Below, piece by piece: positions 63,285 through 64,000 of a stretch of DNA of 64,000 bases. The notes below the pieces were generated by a model. The model saw only the letters and a list, made by a program, of their open reading frames with translations, had not been told where the DNA came from and did not search any database. The stretch lies in contig JASGKF010000002.1 in assembly GCA_047600765.1 (NCBI GenBank), forward strand, positions 992,001-1,056,000, given 5' to 3'. Each line of letters opens with the position of its first letter. Positions within the stretch are counted from its first letter, which is position 1. The position numbers and the translations under genes are program-made. Origin of the DNA: Viridibacterium sp047600765 (GTDB lineage Bacteria > Pseudomonadota > Gammaproteobacteria > Burkholderiales > Rhodocyclaceae).

Positions 63285-64000
63285 TCAGCTCGCCGTGGCA
63301 CGCGTGGCGACCAGCGTGAAGAAGCGGTCGTGCAGCATTTCGGAGACCGTGTTGCCGGCTTGCCAGGCTTGTGTCAGCAGGCTGCGCAGTGCCGCGAGGT
63401 CGGCCGGGCCCCGCACCCAGTCTTCGGGGCGGCGTGCAGTCAGGCGCTGCGACAGGATCTGCAGCGGCGCGGTGGCGGCTGCCGGCAATTGCCCCGGCAA
63501 CTGGGCAAGGTGATCGGCCAGCGATTCGATCTGGTACAGGAAGGCACGCGGGTTGTCGTGGTCGATCAGCAGCAGCTCGGCGACCGGGCCGAGCTCGGGT
63601 GCGCGCTGATAGCGACGGCGATAGGTCAGCACGGCATCGGCCAGGTCGATGAGGCTGGCCAGCCCCGGCTTTTGTTTGCCTTCAGGGGTCAGCAGCTGTT
63701 GTTGCGCAGTGGCGAGGAACTGCATGCGTTCGAGACGCCGACCGATGGACTGGAAGCGCCAGGCAGCATCGCGCGTCATGTGCTCCATGCTGTAACCAGA
63801 CAGCGTGATCAGCGACTGCAGGCACTGGTCGATGAACTCCAGCGCGTCCGACAGGCTGTGCGTGCCACGCGCCCAGTCCTTGGCGAGGCGTTCGAGCCTG
63901 TTGTAGATGCGCCAGCTGTCGGGCGCGAGACGGTCGCGCAGGCTGCGCGCGAGGCGCAGCAGGTTGAGCAGGTTCCACTGTGGGCTGCCGGGCAGGCTGG
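63285..64000 (-). CDS. Alpha-E domain protein, C-terminal part (runs off window end)
   Basis: The reverse strand is open across the right edge. Read in frame: LLNLLRLARSLRDRLAPDSW, RIYNRLERLAKDWARG, then RDAAWRFQSIGRRLERMQFL, the alpha-E signature. The stop is at 63285, next to the transglutaminase gene. In this family the alpha-E domain may be separate or fused behind a permuted ATP-grasp domain; the upstream part is outside the window. Proposed to make or modify a small peptide; function unproven. Confidence 0.87.
   Translation of the reverse strand, partial: SLPGSPQWNLLNLLRLARSLRDRLAPDSWRIYNRLERLAKDWARGTHSLSDALEFIDQCLQSLITLSGYSMEHMTRDAAWRFQSIGRRLERMQFLATAQQQLLTPEGKQKPGLASLIDLADAVLTYRRRYQRAPELGPVAELLLIDHDNPRAFLYQIESLADHLAQLPGQLPAAATAPLQILSQRLTARRPEDWVRGPADLAALRSLLTQAWQAGNTVSEMLHDRFFTLVATRATAS

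Overview
The window is GC-rich, densely coded, and reads as ordinary chromosome of a betaproteobacterium, most likely Rhodocyclales-like. The evidence is the petA-petB-petC-sspA-sspB order, the ccoNOQP-ccoGH cluster with an FNR-type promoter, a PP0621-family gene in front of pilS-pilR, the dnaX-ybaB-recR block and several small betaproteobacterial families (DUF2322, CcoS). The assignment rests on gene order and protein recognition only; no database search was run.

Layout. (1) 1-10.4 kb: the 5' end of leuS, then three related multi-PAS signalling proteins (two hybrid histidine kinases and one GGDEF protein) around a uvrD helicase gene. (2) 10.4-20.3 kb: a GntR regulator with a succinate-semialdehyde-type dehydrogenase, a repeat-bearing lipoprotein, a ribosomal oxygenase, rlmD, a BI-1 membrane protein, tRNA-Ser(TGA) with a duplicated 3' end, a DUF922 metalloprotease-like protein, queD, an XRE regulator, lysC, tRNA-Ser(GCT) and tRNA-Arg(ACG). 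(3) 20.4-31.6 kb: an orphan type IV-like pilin, two pseudouridine synthases, mutL, an AT-richer stretch with a decayed coiled-coil/two-TM gene, amiC, tsaE, a frameshifted queG, cytochrome c' and a second interrupted small membrane gene. (4) 31.6-42.6 kb: the microaerobic respiration block: cytochrome b561, ccoS, ccoNOQPGH, a universal stress protein, fnr, hemN, a TauE/SafE-like protein and a small copper-chaperone-like protein. (5) 42.7-51.6 kb: ppa, a frameshifted ybiB, a LEA14-like lipoprotein, pilS-pilR, an amino-acid binding protein, 4.5S RNA and katG. (6) 52-64 kb: dnaX-ybaB-recR, a MaoC/enoyl-ACP reductase pair, a NagD-like phosphatase, petABC, a frameshifted sspA, sspB, a His-rich cation efflux protein, and a transglutaminase next to an alpha-E protein that runs off the end.

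How the parts fit. bc1 (petABC) would feed electrons through c-type cytochromes to the cbb3 oxidase. FNR, encoded beside the oxidase, has a perfect box upstream of ccoN and a near-perfect one between fnr and hemN, whose anaerobic haem synthesis would supply the cytochromes. KatG, cytochrome c' and the stress protein fit life at shifting oxygen levels.

Most unusual. Four genes (a decayed orphan, queG, ybiB, sspA) each carry a +1 frameshift that is repaired by deleting one A from GTCRAAC to give GTCRAC. This may be a systematic sequencing artefact or a real mutational signature. The three PAS paralogues, holding ten recognisable PAS-like units, and the tRNA-Ser 3'-end duplication are the other items worth a second look. 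I found no CRISPR array, intact insertion sequence, prophage or complete known defence system.
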